A DNA stretch of 64,000 nt from Cymodocea nodosa (lineage: Eukaryota; Streptophyta; Magnoliopsida; Alismatales; Cymodoceaceae), in contig CM072340.1 of NCBI GenBank assembly GCA_036874045.1, positions 1,875,001-1,939,000 of the forward strand, in the 5' to 3' direction. A program made the position numbers and the translations under genes. Shown here piece by piece: positions 12,641 to 24,399 of this stretch. The notes under the pieces were generated by a model. That model saw only the letters and a list, made by a program, of their open reading frames with translations. It did not search any database and was not told where the DNA came from. How positions within the stretch are numbered: position 1 is the first letter of the stretch; every line of letters starts with the position of its first letter.

Positions 12641-13711
12641 TGATAAAAGATAAATTTGTACATTATCAATTATTTAATCTCTAATAAAAATGTTATACCA
12701 ATTAACCTAAATGTGATTTATCAATGCATATATTGCATAAAGACAATATCTTCCAACTTCAACTTCATGATTAAACTTCTGAAATATGAGAGTATACAAT
12801 ACCTTTGCAATAAATCTTGTTTGACTATGTAAATCATTTAAAAATTGAAGTTCACTATTGGCATCAAGATTCTTTATCAATTATTATATGTCCCAACGTA
12901 GTTGACATACTTGTCATTTTTTTGATAATTTAACTCCATTCTTCAATCCTAATATTTCATATAATAGCTCAAGAGTTAACTAAATATTTAAATGTTGTAT
13001 ATTAGAGACATGAATATTATCTACAACTATTAAGTTAGACTAAAAGCAATTGATAATCTCTTGAAGGTGTAAATGACTTAGTTGTTGTGGCAGTAGCGTC
13101 AATAACCTTTGAAATTGAAACATCTCTCTTATATTGGTCATTCCCTCAAACTTAATTGGTTGTATATATAAAATAGTAAAAGTTTTATAATTTGAGTACC
13201 ATACATAATATGAATTATCTCTGAACCATAATAACATTTTATCTTCCAAATTTTTCTCTAGGTTTGGAATTATGATCTTCAAACCTAAGACTTATAGTAT
13301 CTTTAGTAGCATCTATATTTTCAAAATCTTCAAAATTTTCAACAACATTTTCAAATTATGTGCGAAATTCTAAAATATTAGTAATTGTCATATCAATAAT
13401 TTCATTTACAACATTTACTTGAATTTCTTCAACAGTTTTAGCAACTGTAACATTTTCTCTCTATTCTTCAATGTGAACAACAGTCTCCAACAATTGTCTC
13501 TAAATTTGAAAATACTCAATACCAAATATTGGCGTATTAATATGTTGTACTTCAGGAGCATTATCCCTAAGACTTTATCATTATTGTATTCTAATTGTAA
13601 CAAATATTTTGCTGACTATATATATTTATTAACCAATAACATGTAATTTGTAATAGTCATAACTAGATATTTACAAATTGATATACATAACCATAAAATA
13701 TAGTAATTTGT

Positions 13712-14100
13712 TGTGATGCTACATAAGAAATAATATCTATATTATCAATAATATGTCATCAAAATTTATAGACTCTGTGTCTATATCATTAATAATAGCA
13801 TCTTGATCTATATCATCTGTAAATTGATTATCATTAAAATTTCCTACATCTTTCGATACTATAGGATAATTAGAAAATAAATTATGGTGTGTAGCAGTAT
13901 TTCAATAAATTGTGATACTACATAAGAAATAATATCTATATCATCAATAATATGTCATCAAAATTGATAGACTATATCTATATCATCAATAATATCATCT
14001 TGATCTATATCATCTATAAACTGATTATCATTAAAATTTCCTACATCTTCTGATACTATAGGATAATTAGAAAATAAATTATGGTGTGTAGCAGTATTTC
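13712..14100. repeat. Tandem duplication, period 199 bp
   Basis: The segment starting TGTGATGCTACATAAG at 13712 recurs at 13911 as TGTGATACTACATAAG. The similarity continues to GTAGCAGTATTTC at about 13903 and 14100. The two copies differ at scattered positions and by small indels. Confidence 0.8.
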
Positions 14101-14804
14101 TCAGAAAATTGTTCATCATATTAAATGAAATATTATAAACTAAAGTGGCACAGTACCTTAAAATGTATACTTGTAATCCAACATATGTCAAATCTATTAG
14201 GATGCCATCAACTACTTGTTCTCTAGTAGTGGCAATTGAATAAAGTTTTATATTTTTCAGTGATTCTTCTTTTTGCTACAAAATTTTTCTTTCACCAATA
14301 GTTAATCCTAAATTTTCAATTTTTCTTCTCTTTCGATTGTATGTCTATAGTGTATCCTTTTGTACTAGTGGTGTTGAGGTTTCTCTAACCTCTCCTATAT
14401 ATATTTTCTAACCTTCACTTTGAAGACTCATTTTCCAAGTTGTCATTCTGTTCATTTATGTATTTTTGAATTTCATTTGAAATAGTTGGTGGAAAATAAT
14501 GTTGTAAATATAAATATTGTAGTTCACTATTTGCTTTTGTAATTAATGATTCTCATTTCTTTTTATAAAATGTAATAGACTATATTGGGATTTTCTCTTA
14601 TACTTGTTCAGAACTGGTAACAACCTCAAAGTTACGTTGTATTGTTCTTTTCCACAAATTTAATTTGGAAAGTTCTATCTGTTTTATCAATTCCAAGTGA
14701 AGAAATTTTTTTTACTACTATTTCAAAACTTCTACTAGTTGATGTTAAAGTTGATGATAACTGTTTGGATCTCCAACACGACACCAGAAAACTTGAATTA
14801 GTTA

Positions 14805-14819
14805 CCTAGCAACGAGCCA
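14805..14819 (-). other. Primer-binding-site-like sequence beside LTR A
   Basis: Read on the minus strand it is TGGCTCGTTGCTAGG, 14 bases beyond the TGTTAAC/GTTAACA end of LTR A. It matches the TGGCGCCGTTGCCGGG type of Athila/Tat primer site. A second similar stretch lies at 14771-14788. Confidence 0.5.
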
Positions 14820-14833
14820 GAAAAACTAGGATT

Positions 14834-16981
14834 TGTTAACTTCTATTTTTACTTAGTTAATTTATCTTTATACCTATATCATTGAATTTCTTTTTAGAAG
14901 TAAACAAACAACCTTTCACACAAATTAGATATTAATTCTAATTTGTATTTTAATTGCAAGTGCACAGTGTCTATTGTATTAGTATGCAAGTATAGGTCAA
15001 TCTCATAGGAAATTGCTTAAGAATTGCGAAGTGTTTTGTTTTTAATAATCAAATTTATATATTCAATAAGCTCTCTGTTTGAGTTACAGTTAACTCAACA
15101 GACTAAGTTCGTTGAATTATGACTAACTCAACGGACTAACCTCGTGGACTTAAGTTAACTCCACGAGTCTGCCTTTCCTATTTAATACTGCTATTTACAG
15201 AGGAATTCAGCCAACCATTAGGCGGTTTCACAGATTGTAAATAACATCAATTAAGCTCTTTAATGTTAATAAACACTGGATTTATCATTAGGCAATACTA
15301 ACATTCAGATAATTCAAACAATAACTATTAAAATCTTTAAGTCTTTTGAACGAACCAATTTCAATAAACTGTAAAACTAAAACAAACATAAAACAATCAC
15401 AACACTGACAAAGATAACATTAATCACGATACCAAACAAACAATACAACACTCAAATACAAAATATAAACACAGATAAGTTGTTTTTGGTATTTTTGTTT
15501 TGATATGAGCATGGAAATGGGCGAAAGGTGAAATGTAAAGTAATCTCAGTCGACAGTAAATACTTCCATCACTATATGCGACATGATTACACCACTGAAA
15601 ATTAAACCACTTACAATTCTATGTCCTCTCCCTATAGAATCGCGAGTCCAGAATTGCAAAATGATTTCCTCTTTAACATACAGGCATCAACCCGAAGCCA
15701 AGGCTAGAAGCTTTACGATCTCCTAAGATATGAGTCAATGCTTAGTGAAAATGGCTTCCCTTCCCGCGACGTGATCACTCCTCACAATGGTTGTTAGGCA
15801 CTATGTTTGGCTCGGAATCGACCTGACATCAGGAAAGTATCCTCACAGACCTCCAATGGTTGGTGATTATGGTGGTGGTGATGATGGTTGGTGTGGTACT
15901 TTAGAGAATTGCCGGCACTACCTGCAGAAAGCTTGGTGATCCTCCTCTGCACACATTGGCCACACCCATCGATCACACCATGCTACTTTTTTTCTTCTTT
16001 TCTTTTATATTTCTTCAGTGGTAACTGCTTTTGTTTGAATGATCGGTTGGATTTCCTTCATTCATATCAACGACGATGATTTCTTCTCCCTTCGACGAGT
16101 GAATTCCTGTGTGATACGTGTGATCGTGGTTTTTCCTTCCAACTGTTCTATTTCTGCAACCGCTACAGTGGTATATTAGAAAATAAATGGTCTGTGGAGT
16201 TACAGATAACTCAACGGATTTGCTTCGTTGATTTAACTATAAAACACGTGCATAAATTTAACTATCTGATGCTCAGGTGCATTTCAGCTACTTACAGACT
16301 TAACTATCTGATGCTCAGGTGCATTTCGGATAGTTATAGATAACTCATTGATATATAACTTAAGTCAATCTTCCAGATCACGACACGTGTCATCAGCAGT
16401 TTTATAATAAAAGAAATATTTCAGAGAGTTACTGGTCTAACTATTCGATGCCCAACTGCAATTTCGGATAGTTAGAGATAACTCACCGAAAATTCACTTA
16501 AGTTATTCTCTAGAACATAACACGTGTCCACAACTATTTTATAAATAAAAGGAGATTTCAGAGAGTTACACATATAACTATCTAATGCCCAACTGCAATT
16601 TCAGATAGTTAAAGATAACTCACCGAAAGTTCACTTAAGTCATGCATTATGGTTTCTACACGTGTACTTCAGGAAATAATAAAATATTCTTTTAAAACAT
16701 AATTGTTCGGTAATTTAAACATAACTCTTCGGTACATTAAGCATAACTGTCCTAAATAATAGAAAATTTGGATACTTAAGAATTTCACAGCTTGCAGTTT
16801 ACCGACAGTTCAGAAATACACTAAATTAACATTAATTCCCTGGAATTATGTAGATTCTTTCATTAAAGCATATAACAGTGCAATTATAATATAATGACTT
16901 AATTCTCATATGATATGCTAAATATTATGCAATTAACCATCATTTAACCGTTAATATTATGCACTTTTTCATTCTAAGCAT
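14834..16981 (-). repeat. LTR A (2148 bp), minus orientation
   Basis: On the minus strand it starts TGCTTAGAATGAAAAAGTGC at 16981 and ends GAAGTTAACA at 14834. It aligns with LTR B (opposite strand) and LTR C along its length. U3 (about 16200-16720) has four 137-139-bp units each with a CACGTG at 16245, 16384, 16521 and 16659. A polypurine-like stretch borders its U3 side, and a primer-site-like sequence borders its U5 side, so it acts as a 3' LTR for the right-hand sequence and also resembles a 5' LTR for the left-hand sequence. Confidence 0.8.
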
Positions 16982-16995
16982 TTCCCTCATACCTA
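16982..16995 (-). other. Polypurine tract next to LTR A
   Basis: On the minus strand TAGGTATGAGGGAA abuts the TG start of LTR A. A stronger version of the same 3'-end signature (ATTGAGGACAATGCAAAATA followed by GGTATGGGGGGAGG) occurs at 18262-18303, a signature commonly seen near the 3' end of Athila/Tat elements. Confidence 0.55.
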
Positions 16996-18744
16996 AATTT
17001 TGCTGGTCCCTTAGCAAACTAAGATCTCATTAATTGGTCTTTCTAAAAGTGCTAGAATTAACTCTTCCTTTTTTATTTTGTTCAGCATAAGTACTTATAT
17101 TATTATATAGATATACTGTATGTTTCAGTAATCAACCTGCAAATATACTTAGAATATATGCAAATTACATACAAAGTATATCATCATCACATAGGTATTA
17201 ATTATATTATCGTTTGTTCTTCTTTTCATCATCTGTCATCCTGAATTTTCCAATAAGATTTCTAGAAGAAATTTCAACAACATACAAATCAAAGTACAAT
17301 CCAATTCAATATGATTAAGACAAGTAGAATAAAGAATTGTATCTCCATTAAACAACTTCAAAAGTCAATTCTAGATTCATATTTTAGTAATTCTAGATAA
17401 TAGAAAATATACTCGATTCATAAGATATCTGTATTTCGCAAAACACTTGTATCTTTTCAGAATAGTATATGTATTTTTGTACTTTAAAAGTTAATTTGAC
17501 AAGCTTGAATCATACAAAAGCTTTCTAATGTACCCATGTAACGAGCTTTCAATCAACAATCCCAGATCTGATCAGGATCTTAGGTTGCTAGATTTCAAGA
17601 GTCCTTTTTCAAGTCAGCAATCCTTACATACCTATCTGCTCAAGTACAAAAGACTCGTGATCAAACAAGTTAATAAACTCTCAAAGTTTTTTTTTTTTTC
17701 AAAACAAAAAACATTAATCACATACTGTATATGTACGTATTTCATTAATACAGATGTAATAAAACACCAATTTCATATAGTCATGCTTCTATCATTTACT
17801 GAAAATATGAATTCATAACAATAAGCTCATACTTTTTCTGTAGTTTAATAAGATCTACACATAAATCATTCTACAAGTTTAATCAGTTAAATTAAATGTA
17901 TCTTTAATCATATGTGTTTCATTTAATCTAGAATTCACATCTCAGCTCTTTTAGGACTTCAGATAATTTACTGATTTTTCATTAAGCATTCTGATTTCAT
18001 TTTAAAATCGTGAAACTGCTAAACTCATGAAATTCAGAAAAAAACATAAGATACTATATCTAGATTTACATAAATAGTAAATTCTATAGCATCTTATAGA
18101 GCCTTCTAAATGTAACATTCAAGTAGTTACAGTTTATAAAAATTTTACAGTCTCAATTATCGAATAGTTACACCAAGTTCATAAAATTTTTTTAATTTCC
18201 ACAAAACTTTTCAGTACCATTTTAATTCCTTTAATTAATAAACTTACATAGCTATTACTTTAATTACCTCCCCCCCATACCTATATTTTGCATTGTCCTC
18301 AATGTAAAAGATTTGACAATAAATACGGTAATTGTAGTAAGCATGAATATAATTTCGTTGATTTAGATATAACTCAACGAATGAGTTTAAATCTAAATTC
18401 AAGATAAATAATCAGTTACATACCTTATTTTGTTTGTATCTCCTTCTACATATTCCGATTTTTGATTCTGAAAAACTTTTCATTCACAGATAAAAGCAGA
18501 ATATATAATAAAATAACATTTAACAGATATTTATAAATCATTGTCTTGTGTGGAACCTAGGCTCCTACGCCTTTGGTGGCTCACAAGCAAGCCAGTTGGT
18601 TTCCCAACACAGATACCAACAAATTGGATTGATATTTTGTTTTTGTTTTTTTTTTATATAATAAAATTAAAACTAATAATTTTTTTTCTTCTTCTAAAAA
18701 GGATAAATGTAGAATACACACAACATTAAACACACAAAATCACA
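16996..18744 (-). other. Noncoding 3' region of the minus-strand retroelement
   Basis: AT-rich sequence between the captured F-box copy and LTR A. Apart from the ATTGAGGACAATGC signature at 18262-18303 and one hairpin motif at about 18356-18385, I see no coding sequence here. The open frame at 17528-17818 on the plus strand looks like chance. Confidence 0.45.
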
Positions 18745-21700
18745 GCTTAAGAACATAATTGAAAAGTAGAAACAAATGGAATAAACGTGTCAATCCAAGC
18801 AAACTTTTTAGGCATAATTCTTCTTACTATTAATTCTGTTTTAATGCAGTTTATGTTCCTTCTTAATTTGTAAACTTACAATATATTATCAATGCTAAAT
18901 ACAAGTGTATTACCATTAATGAAATGAAATGCAGAAAGGGATCCTTTTCGGTTCCAAGATAATGTAGTAGTTTCTATTTCTACATCTATTTCAATATATT
19001 CCTCTTCTCAATTCCATTCATTTATGTCTTTCATAATCCATATTTGAAATTTCATCAATTCATCCCACCATCCTATCAGACATAAAGTAAGATCATCATA
19101 TTCATTATACCACATCCCTATTTGAATTTTATCAAATTCTGTAGATGGTGGTTTAGCGATTTGTTTAGAATGAAAAAGTGCATATTATTAACGGTTAAAT
19201 GATGGTTAATTGCATAATATTTAGCTTATCATATGAAAATTAAGCCATTATGTTATAATTGCACTGTTATATGCTTTAATTGAAGAATCTGCTTAATTTT
19301 GGGGAATTAATGTTAATTTAGTACATTTATGAACTGTTGGTAAGTTGCAGGCTGTGAAATTCTTAAGTATTCGAATTTTCTGATATTTCGGACAGTTATG
19401 TTTAACATACCGAACAAATTCAGACAGTTATGTTTAAGAGACCGAATATGTATCGGATAGTTATGTTTAAATTGTCGAACATGTATGTTTAGAGAGAATA
19501 TTTTATTATTTCTAGATGTACACGTGTTGAAACCAGAATGAATGTCTTAAGTGAATTTTCAGTGAGTTAGCTGTAACTATCCGAAAATGCATCTAAGCAT
19601 TGGATAGTTATACCTGTAACTCTCTGAAATGTTATTTTATGTTTAAACTGCTGCTGACACGTGTTGAGAGCTGGTAGATTTACTTAAGTTATAACTCGTT
19701 AAGTTAGCATAACTGTACGCGTTGAGTTATATGAATATACACTAAGGTAACGCGTTAGGTTAGCAGTTTATTTCTTTATTGCATGCATTTTATAGTTATT
19801 TTCTAAAATGCCACTATAGCGGTTGCAAGAACAAATAGTTGGAAGGAAAAACCACGTTTGCACATATCACGCAGGAATTCAATCGCGCATGGAGAAGGAA
19901 GCATCACCGTTTATCTGAAGGAAGGAAATCCAACCGATCATTCAAGCAGAAGCAGTTACTACTGAAGAAATATAAAAGAAAAGAAGAAAAAAAGAAGGTG
20001 TGATCGATGGACGACCAGTGTATACAGAGGAGAAGCACTGAGCTTTCTACAGACAGTATCGGCGATTCTCCGAAGTATCACACCAACCATCGTTATCACC
20101 ACCATAATCACCAATCATCGGAGGTCTGTGAGGATACTTGCCTGATGTCGGGTCGATTCCGAGCCAAACACAGTGTCTGACAACTACTGTGAGGAGTGAT
20201 CGCGTCGCGGGAAGGAAAGACATTTTCACCAAGTGCCGACTCATATTTTAGGAGATCGTAAAGCTTTTAGCCTTGGCTTCGAGTTGATGCTTGTATGCTA
20301 AAGAGGAGATCATCTTGCAATTCTGGACTCGCAATTCTATAGGGAGAGGAGACAGAATTGTAAGTGGTTTAATTTTCAGTGGTGTAATCGCGTTGAAAGT
20401 AGTGTCGGAAGTATTTACTGTCAAGTGAGATTACTTTACATTTCACCTTTCGCCCATTTCCATGTTCACATCAAAACAAAAATACCAAAAACAATTTATC
20501 TTTGTTTGTATGTTGTATTTGAGTGTTGTATTGTTTGTGTTGTATCGTGATTAATGTTATCTGTATCAGTTTTTATGATTGTTTTATGTTAGTTTTAATT
20601 TTACAATTTATTGCAATTGGTTCGTACAAAAAACTTAAAGATTTTAATGGTGACTGTTTGAATCATCTGAATGTTAGTATTGCTTAATGATAAATCCAAT
20701 GTTAACTAGCATTAAAAAGTTTAATTGATGTTATTTACAATTTGTGGAATCGCCTAATGATTGGCCGAATTCCTCTATAAATAGCAGTATCATAAAGAAG
20801 AGACAGGCTCGTGGAGTTAACTTAAGTCCATGAGGATAGTCCGTTGAGTTAACTGTAACTCAATGGAGTGCTTATTGAATATAAATTTGAATTGTTCACA
20901 ATCAAACATTTCTTAAATTCGTCAGCAATTCCCTGTGGGATCGACCTGTACTTGCACATTGATACAATAGACACTGTGCACTTGCAGTTAAAGTACAAAT
21001 TGGAATTAATATCTAAATTGTATTAAAGGTTGTTTGTTTACTTCTAAAAGAAAGAATAGACATAAAGATAAATTAACTAAGTAAAAATAGAAGTAACAAA
21101 TCCAAGTTTTTCTAGTGTAGTGCTGGGAAAACCCAAACACGATTTCTCTCGGTATAGGCAAAATTTCTATATATTCATTATAACTATCTATGCTTACTAT
21201 GTATAAATCAGATCTAAATGCAACTGATATATATGTGACTAGATATATATATTCATCAAGTATGACATGCATGCTGTTAATTAATAATTTCTGTCCTATA
21301 TATATCATAGTGTTTTCAGTCTAAGATCTATTAAGAAAATTATACACACAAGCATAAATCTTCATCCCAATTTCCTATACGTCTCCAATAATATAATTTT
21401 TCAGGAATGGTCGAATTTTTATCAGAAAATATTAAAGCCGACCCACAATTTTCAGTTTGTACTTCATATCTATTAGGTCTTCCTATATTCCATTCTTTTC
21501 TTGTGATAGGATTTCTGATTAAAATATCAAGTAATAGAATTGCATACCTTGGTTTAGTCATGTATATAATTAATCTTTCATCCATCCCCATAATATGATC
21601 TATTCCTTCTAATGTATTGGGTGGAATTCCAGTAGTTTCTTCCATATTCAGATATTCATGGCTAATTGAACTACGATTAAATGACATCCATATGAATCCA

Positions 21701-21868
21701 TCTCTAATCTTAATCATTTTTGTAGCTTATAGTCCCTGAAAATATTTTTCTCTAACATAGTCTTTAATTTCCTTTGATACACAACACAGCCTGCACAGAT
21801 CTTTAGCTGACAAGTTACTCAGTACTTCCCTTAGTGCATCCAACAGTAATTGCATCAATTCCATTTGT
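18745..21868 (-). pseudogene. F-box protein gene copy inside the retroelement, split by LTR B
   Basis: Reading leftward, the first part (21868 to about 21135) begins MELMQLLLDALREVLSNLSA and has an F-box core (LSAKDLCRLCCVSKEIKDYV). It is followed by an F-box-associated region (GFIWMSFN, RNPITRKEWNIGRPNR, DLYIVSIDSYNEYIEILPIP). The second part resumes beyond LTR B at 19161 (IGMWYNEYDD, LIGWWDELMKFQIWIMKD) and fades out near 18745. Together about 1.15 kb, the usual size of a plant F-box gene. Such proteins select substrates for SCF ubiquitin ligases. It lies between gag (22050-23240) and the element's 3' signature, on the same strand as gag, which suggests capture by a non-autonomous retroelement. 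It is broken by the LTR insertion and elsewhere. Alternative: a resident host gene hit by several elements. Confidence 0.6.
19162..21098 (+). repeat. LTR B (1937 bp), plus orientation
   Basis: It starts TGTTTAGAATGAAAAAGTGC and ends GAAGTAACA, and is a clear inverted copy of LTR A and LTR C. A primer-site-like sequence (TTTTTCTAGTGTAGTGCTGG) follows at about 21107-21126, then F-box sequence resumes, so only an LTR plus some 30 bases of interior is left. U3 has only two CACGTG units (19521, 19658), which accounts for most of its shorter length. No polypurine tract precedes it, fitting a 5' LTR. Confidence 0.8.
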
Positions 21869-21949
21869 TGATTTTGTTTAATACAAACAAAAATTTTAGC
21901 AGAGACAAAAATTAACATAACTACTACACACCCTCGTGGAATTAGGGCA

Positions 21950-21978
21950 TAACTCAACGGACTAAGTTCGTTGAGTTA
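21950..21978. repeat. Hairpin motif between gag and the F-box copy
   Basis: Perfect 10-base arms TAACTCAACG and CGTTGAGTTA separated by 9 bases. The same motif recurs at the other junctions of the element (23.7-23.9 and 26.75-26.9 kb) and inside the LTRs. Confidence 0.75.
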
Positions 21979-22049
21979 AGGACTAACTCTACGATATTAT
22001 TAACTATAAATAAACTTATATATATATATATAGTTTCTTCAGTTATACT

Positions 22050-23240
22050 ACTTCATTCAGCTATCCTCCCAGAAGAGGTATTAATTTCATTAACAGTTCT
22101 ATTGACAGGGTTAGGTATTGCTTGTACTAGCAATTCTCTAGTGGGTCTAACTTCCATTGATTCCTTCTGTCTAAGTGATATGTTTCTATTTTGATTTTGA
22201 ATTGCAACATTTTCAAATACAAAATCTAGACGATTGTTTAATTGTTGGATTATCTTTTCTAATTTCTCTATTCTAGATCCTTGTTTAAGTAATGCTTCAT
22301 AACTTATATTCTTCTCATTTATATTTTCTCCTCCCTGGAAATTGTTGTTTCTCCAAGATAAATTCGGGTGATTTCTCCAATTAGGATTATAAGAATTTCC
22401 AAAGTTATCTTTCTAGTTTCTAGCATAAATAATATCTAGATCATTAATGTTTGCATTCTTTTCTGCTAGCTTTTGATTTAATGATAACTCTTCTATTTTC
22501 TTTGTTAATTCAGTTAATTTCACTTCAAGCATAGTACTTGAATCTATTTCATGCATTCTTCTTGGCAATATTCTTTTATCTGCAATAGCTTCAATTGAGT
22601 TTTCCTACTGTGCAGTTCTTTTTGCAAAGTTTTCTAAATCTGCCCATGCTTCTTCACTACATAGTTTTAGAAATCCATTTTGACAAGTAGATTCTAATAA
22701 AGATTTCGTTGAAACATCTATGCTTTCATAAATTATACCTAATAATTGTGCTTTACTCATTACATGATGTGTACATTGAGTTAGTAAATCTTTAAATCTT
22801 TCAAAATATTTTCAAAATGATTCACCTTGTTTTTGGCTACACATTAATATTTCTTTTTTCTTTTTAATCGTTTGATGTGTTGGATAATATTTTTCCAGAA
22901 AAACAGAGTAAAATTTAGTCCATGCAGAAATTGAATCAGGCAATAGAGTATATAACCATCTCTTAGCTGTGTCTTTTAAAGCAAAATGAATATATCTAAG
23001 TTTAATAGCATCTATACTCATATTCGGCATTTTCATCATTTGACAAACTTTATTAAATTCTCTAAGAAAATAATAGGCATCCTCTCTTTTTAATCCATGA
23101 AAATGTGGCAATTGACTAATATAATTAGATTTCAGTTCAAACCTATCTCCCTCAAAGTTTGGTAATCGAATACATGAATGTTCATCAATTAATTCAGGAT
23201 ACAGAATTTCTCCTAATGGTTTTTTTACTAGAGCAGCCAT
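22050..23240 (-). mobile_element. Athila-type gag region (fossil)
   Basis: A 142-residue stretch at 22812-23240 has the retrotransposon gag core: FALKDTAKRWLYTLLPDSIS, then WTKFYSVFLEKYYP and a QxxGESF end. Further gag blocks lie at 22050-22810, including QCTHHVMSKAQLLGIIYESI, the NPNWRNHPNLSWRNNN block typical of Athila-lineage gag, and a Glu/Gln-rich coiled tail. It is broken, with several breaks. It lies downstream of integrase in reading direction, which is not the normal order of one element. Confidence 0.75.
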
Positions 23241-23689
23241 CTCTACATTCTCTTTTAAAGAAATGTTAGTTATACCCCAAAGGATTTCATTAAAGTTCAG
23301 TTTAGAAAATGTTTCAGTACGCCTCTGTGTTGAATATTCCTGGGTAGATATTCTTACTAATCGTTTAGTGCTCAGAGAACGAGTCTATGTGCTCATAAAT
23401 AAACAGTAGAAGATTAATTACATACTAGTCTGAAGCTTTCTATTCAGTAAATATTTGTTAACGGATGAAGTCGAATCAGTTGCTTCTCTTTCCAGTTCTC
23501 CCAATGCATTCTCCTTTCTTTTAAAAGTGATGGTAACTTGTAAATAACATTTTGTTTTATATATAATGCACATCCATAAAGTAAATAAATATCGTTGCAA
23601 GAACGTGTTTTGCAACGTGCAGCGTGGTTCCTATTTTTATAGGTATGTGTACCACTACTAATTTCAAATTTTGGTAACCGCTAAGCCAA

Positions 23690-23910
23690 CGAAGTTTCGT
23701 TCGTGGTTAAAAGAATAATCATTCTACTTAATCCACGAACTAACCTCGTTGAGTTACAGATAACTCAACGGAACAATGTCGGTTATTGTTGCTAACTCCA
23801 CGGACTAACTTCGTTGAGTTATAGATAACTCAATGGAGTGACCTTATATTATATTACTGACCTCGTGGAGTTAAGTTTAACTCAACGAAGTAAGTTCGTT
23901 GAGTTAACGC
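23690..23910. repeat. Array of hairpin motifs between gag and the extra ORF region
   Basis: At least three inverted pairs in 220 bases: CGTTGAGTTA at 23747 with TAACTCAACG at 23761 (4-base loop), CGTTGAGTTA at 23812 with TAACTCAATG at 23826, and TAACTCAACG at 23878 with CGTTGAGTTA at 23897. Looser CGTGGAGTTA / TAACTCCACG variants fill the gaps. Confidence 0.75.
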
Positions 23911-24399
23911 TTAGCAACCTCTAAGTTTACTCCTCGTAAGTACCTCTATTTTTTTTTTTTTCCTGCACTCTGCTAACTGAAATAAAGTTAAATACATATC
24001 ATTAATGCAGCATTCTAATCAAAATTTGTTTAAATCTAAACATTATATAAATATTTAACTTGCAGTTCATTTCATGTTATGCAGAATTTACATTTTACCT
24101 TGCAACATGTAGATATTTTCAAGCATCTATTATTTAATCCTGTCATTTAGCAAACTGTAAATCTTTTTAAACATTCATGCATAATGTTCCACAAATTATA
24201 TAACATTCAGTATAGTTCATCCATTTCATCATTCTAAACACGCATGAAAAATATATCTGAAAAACATATATTCATTCATATGAATCAATTACAGTACAAT
24301 CAAATCAGATATTTTTCATACAAATTTATACAAGTACATGTATACAAACTATACACAGCCTCTATTCCTAAGTTCATCTACTTCTTTCTAGAGTTTTTC

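Larger units (their letters stand above)
12640..14833 (-). other. Degraded retroelement-like interior, AT-rich
   Basis: Very AT-rich sequence with short minus-strand open frames, for example 13958-14191 with an Asp/Ile run (DDIDQDDIIDDIDI), and a segment near 14460-14560. It lies directly beyond the primer-site-like sequence of LTR A, so it would be interior sequence of an element reading leftward from A, but I cannot assign gag or pol domains. It contains a 199-bp tandem duplication. Confidence 0.4.

Noticed and set aside
15888-16079. Short frames in LTR A, and equivalents in LTRs B and C
   Set aside because: They lie in LTR sequence upstream of the primer site and are not conserved as frames between the three copies.
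16245-16664. Regular repeats as a possible CRISPR array
   Set aside because: Units are tandem 138-bp repeats with no unique spacers, inside an LTR of a plant genome.
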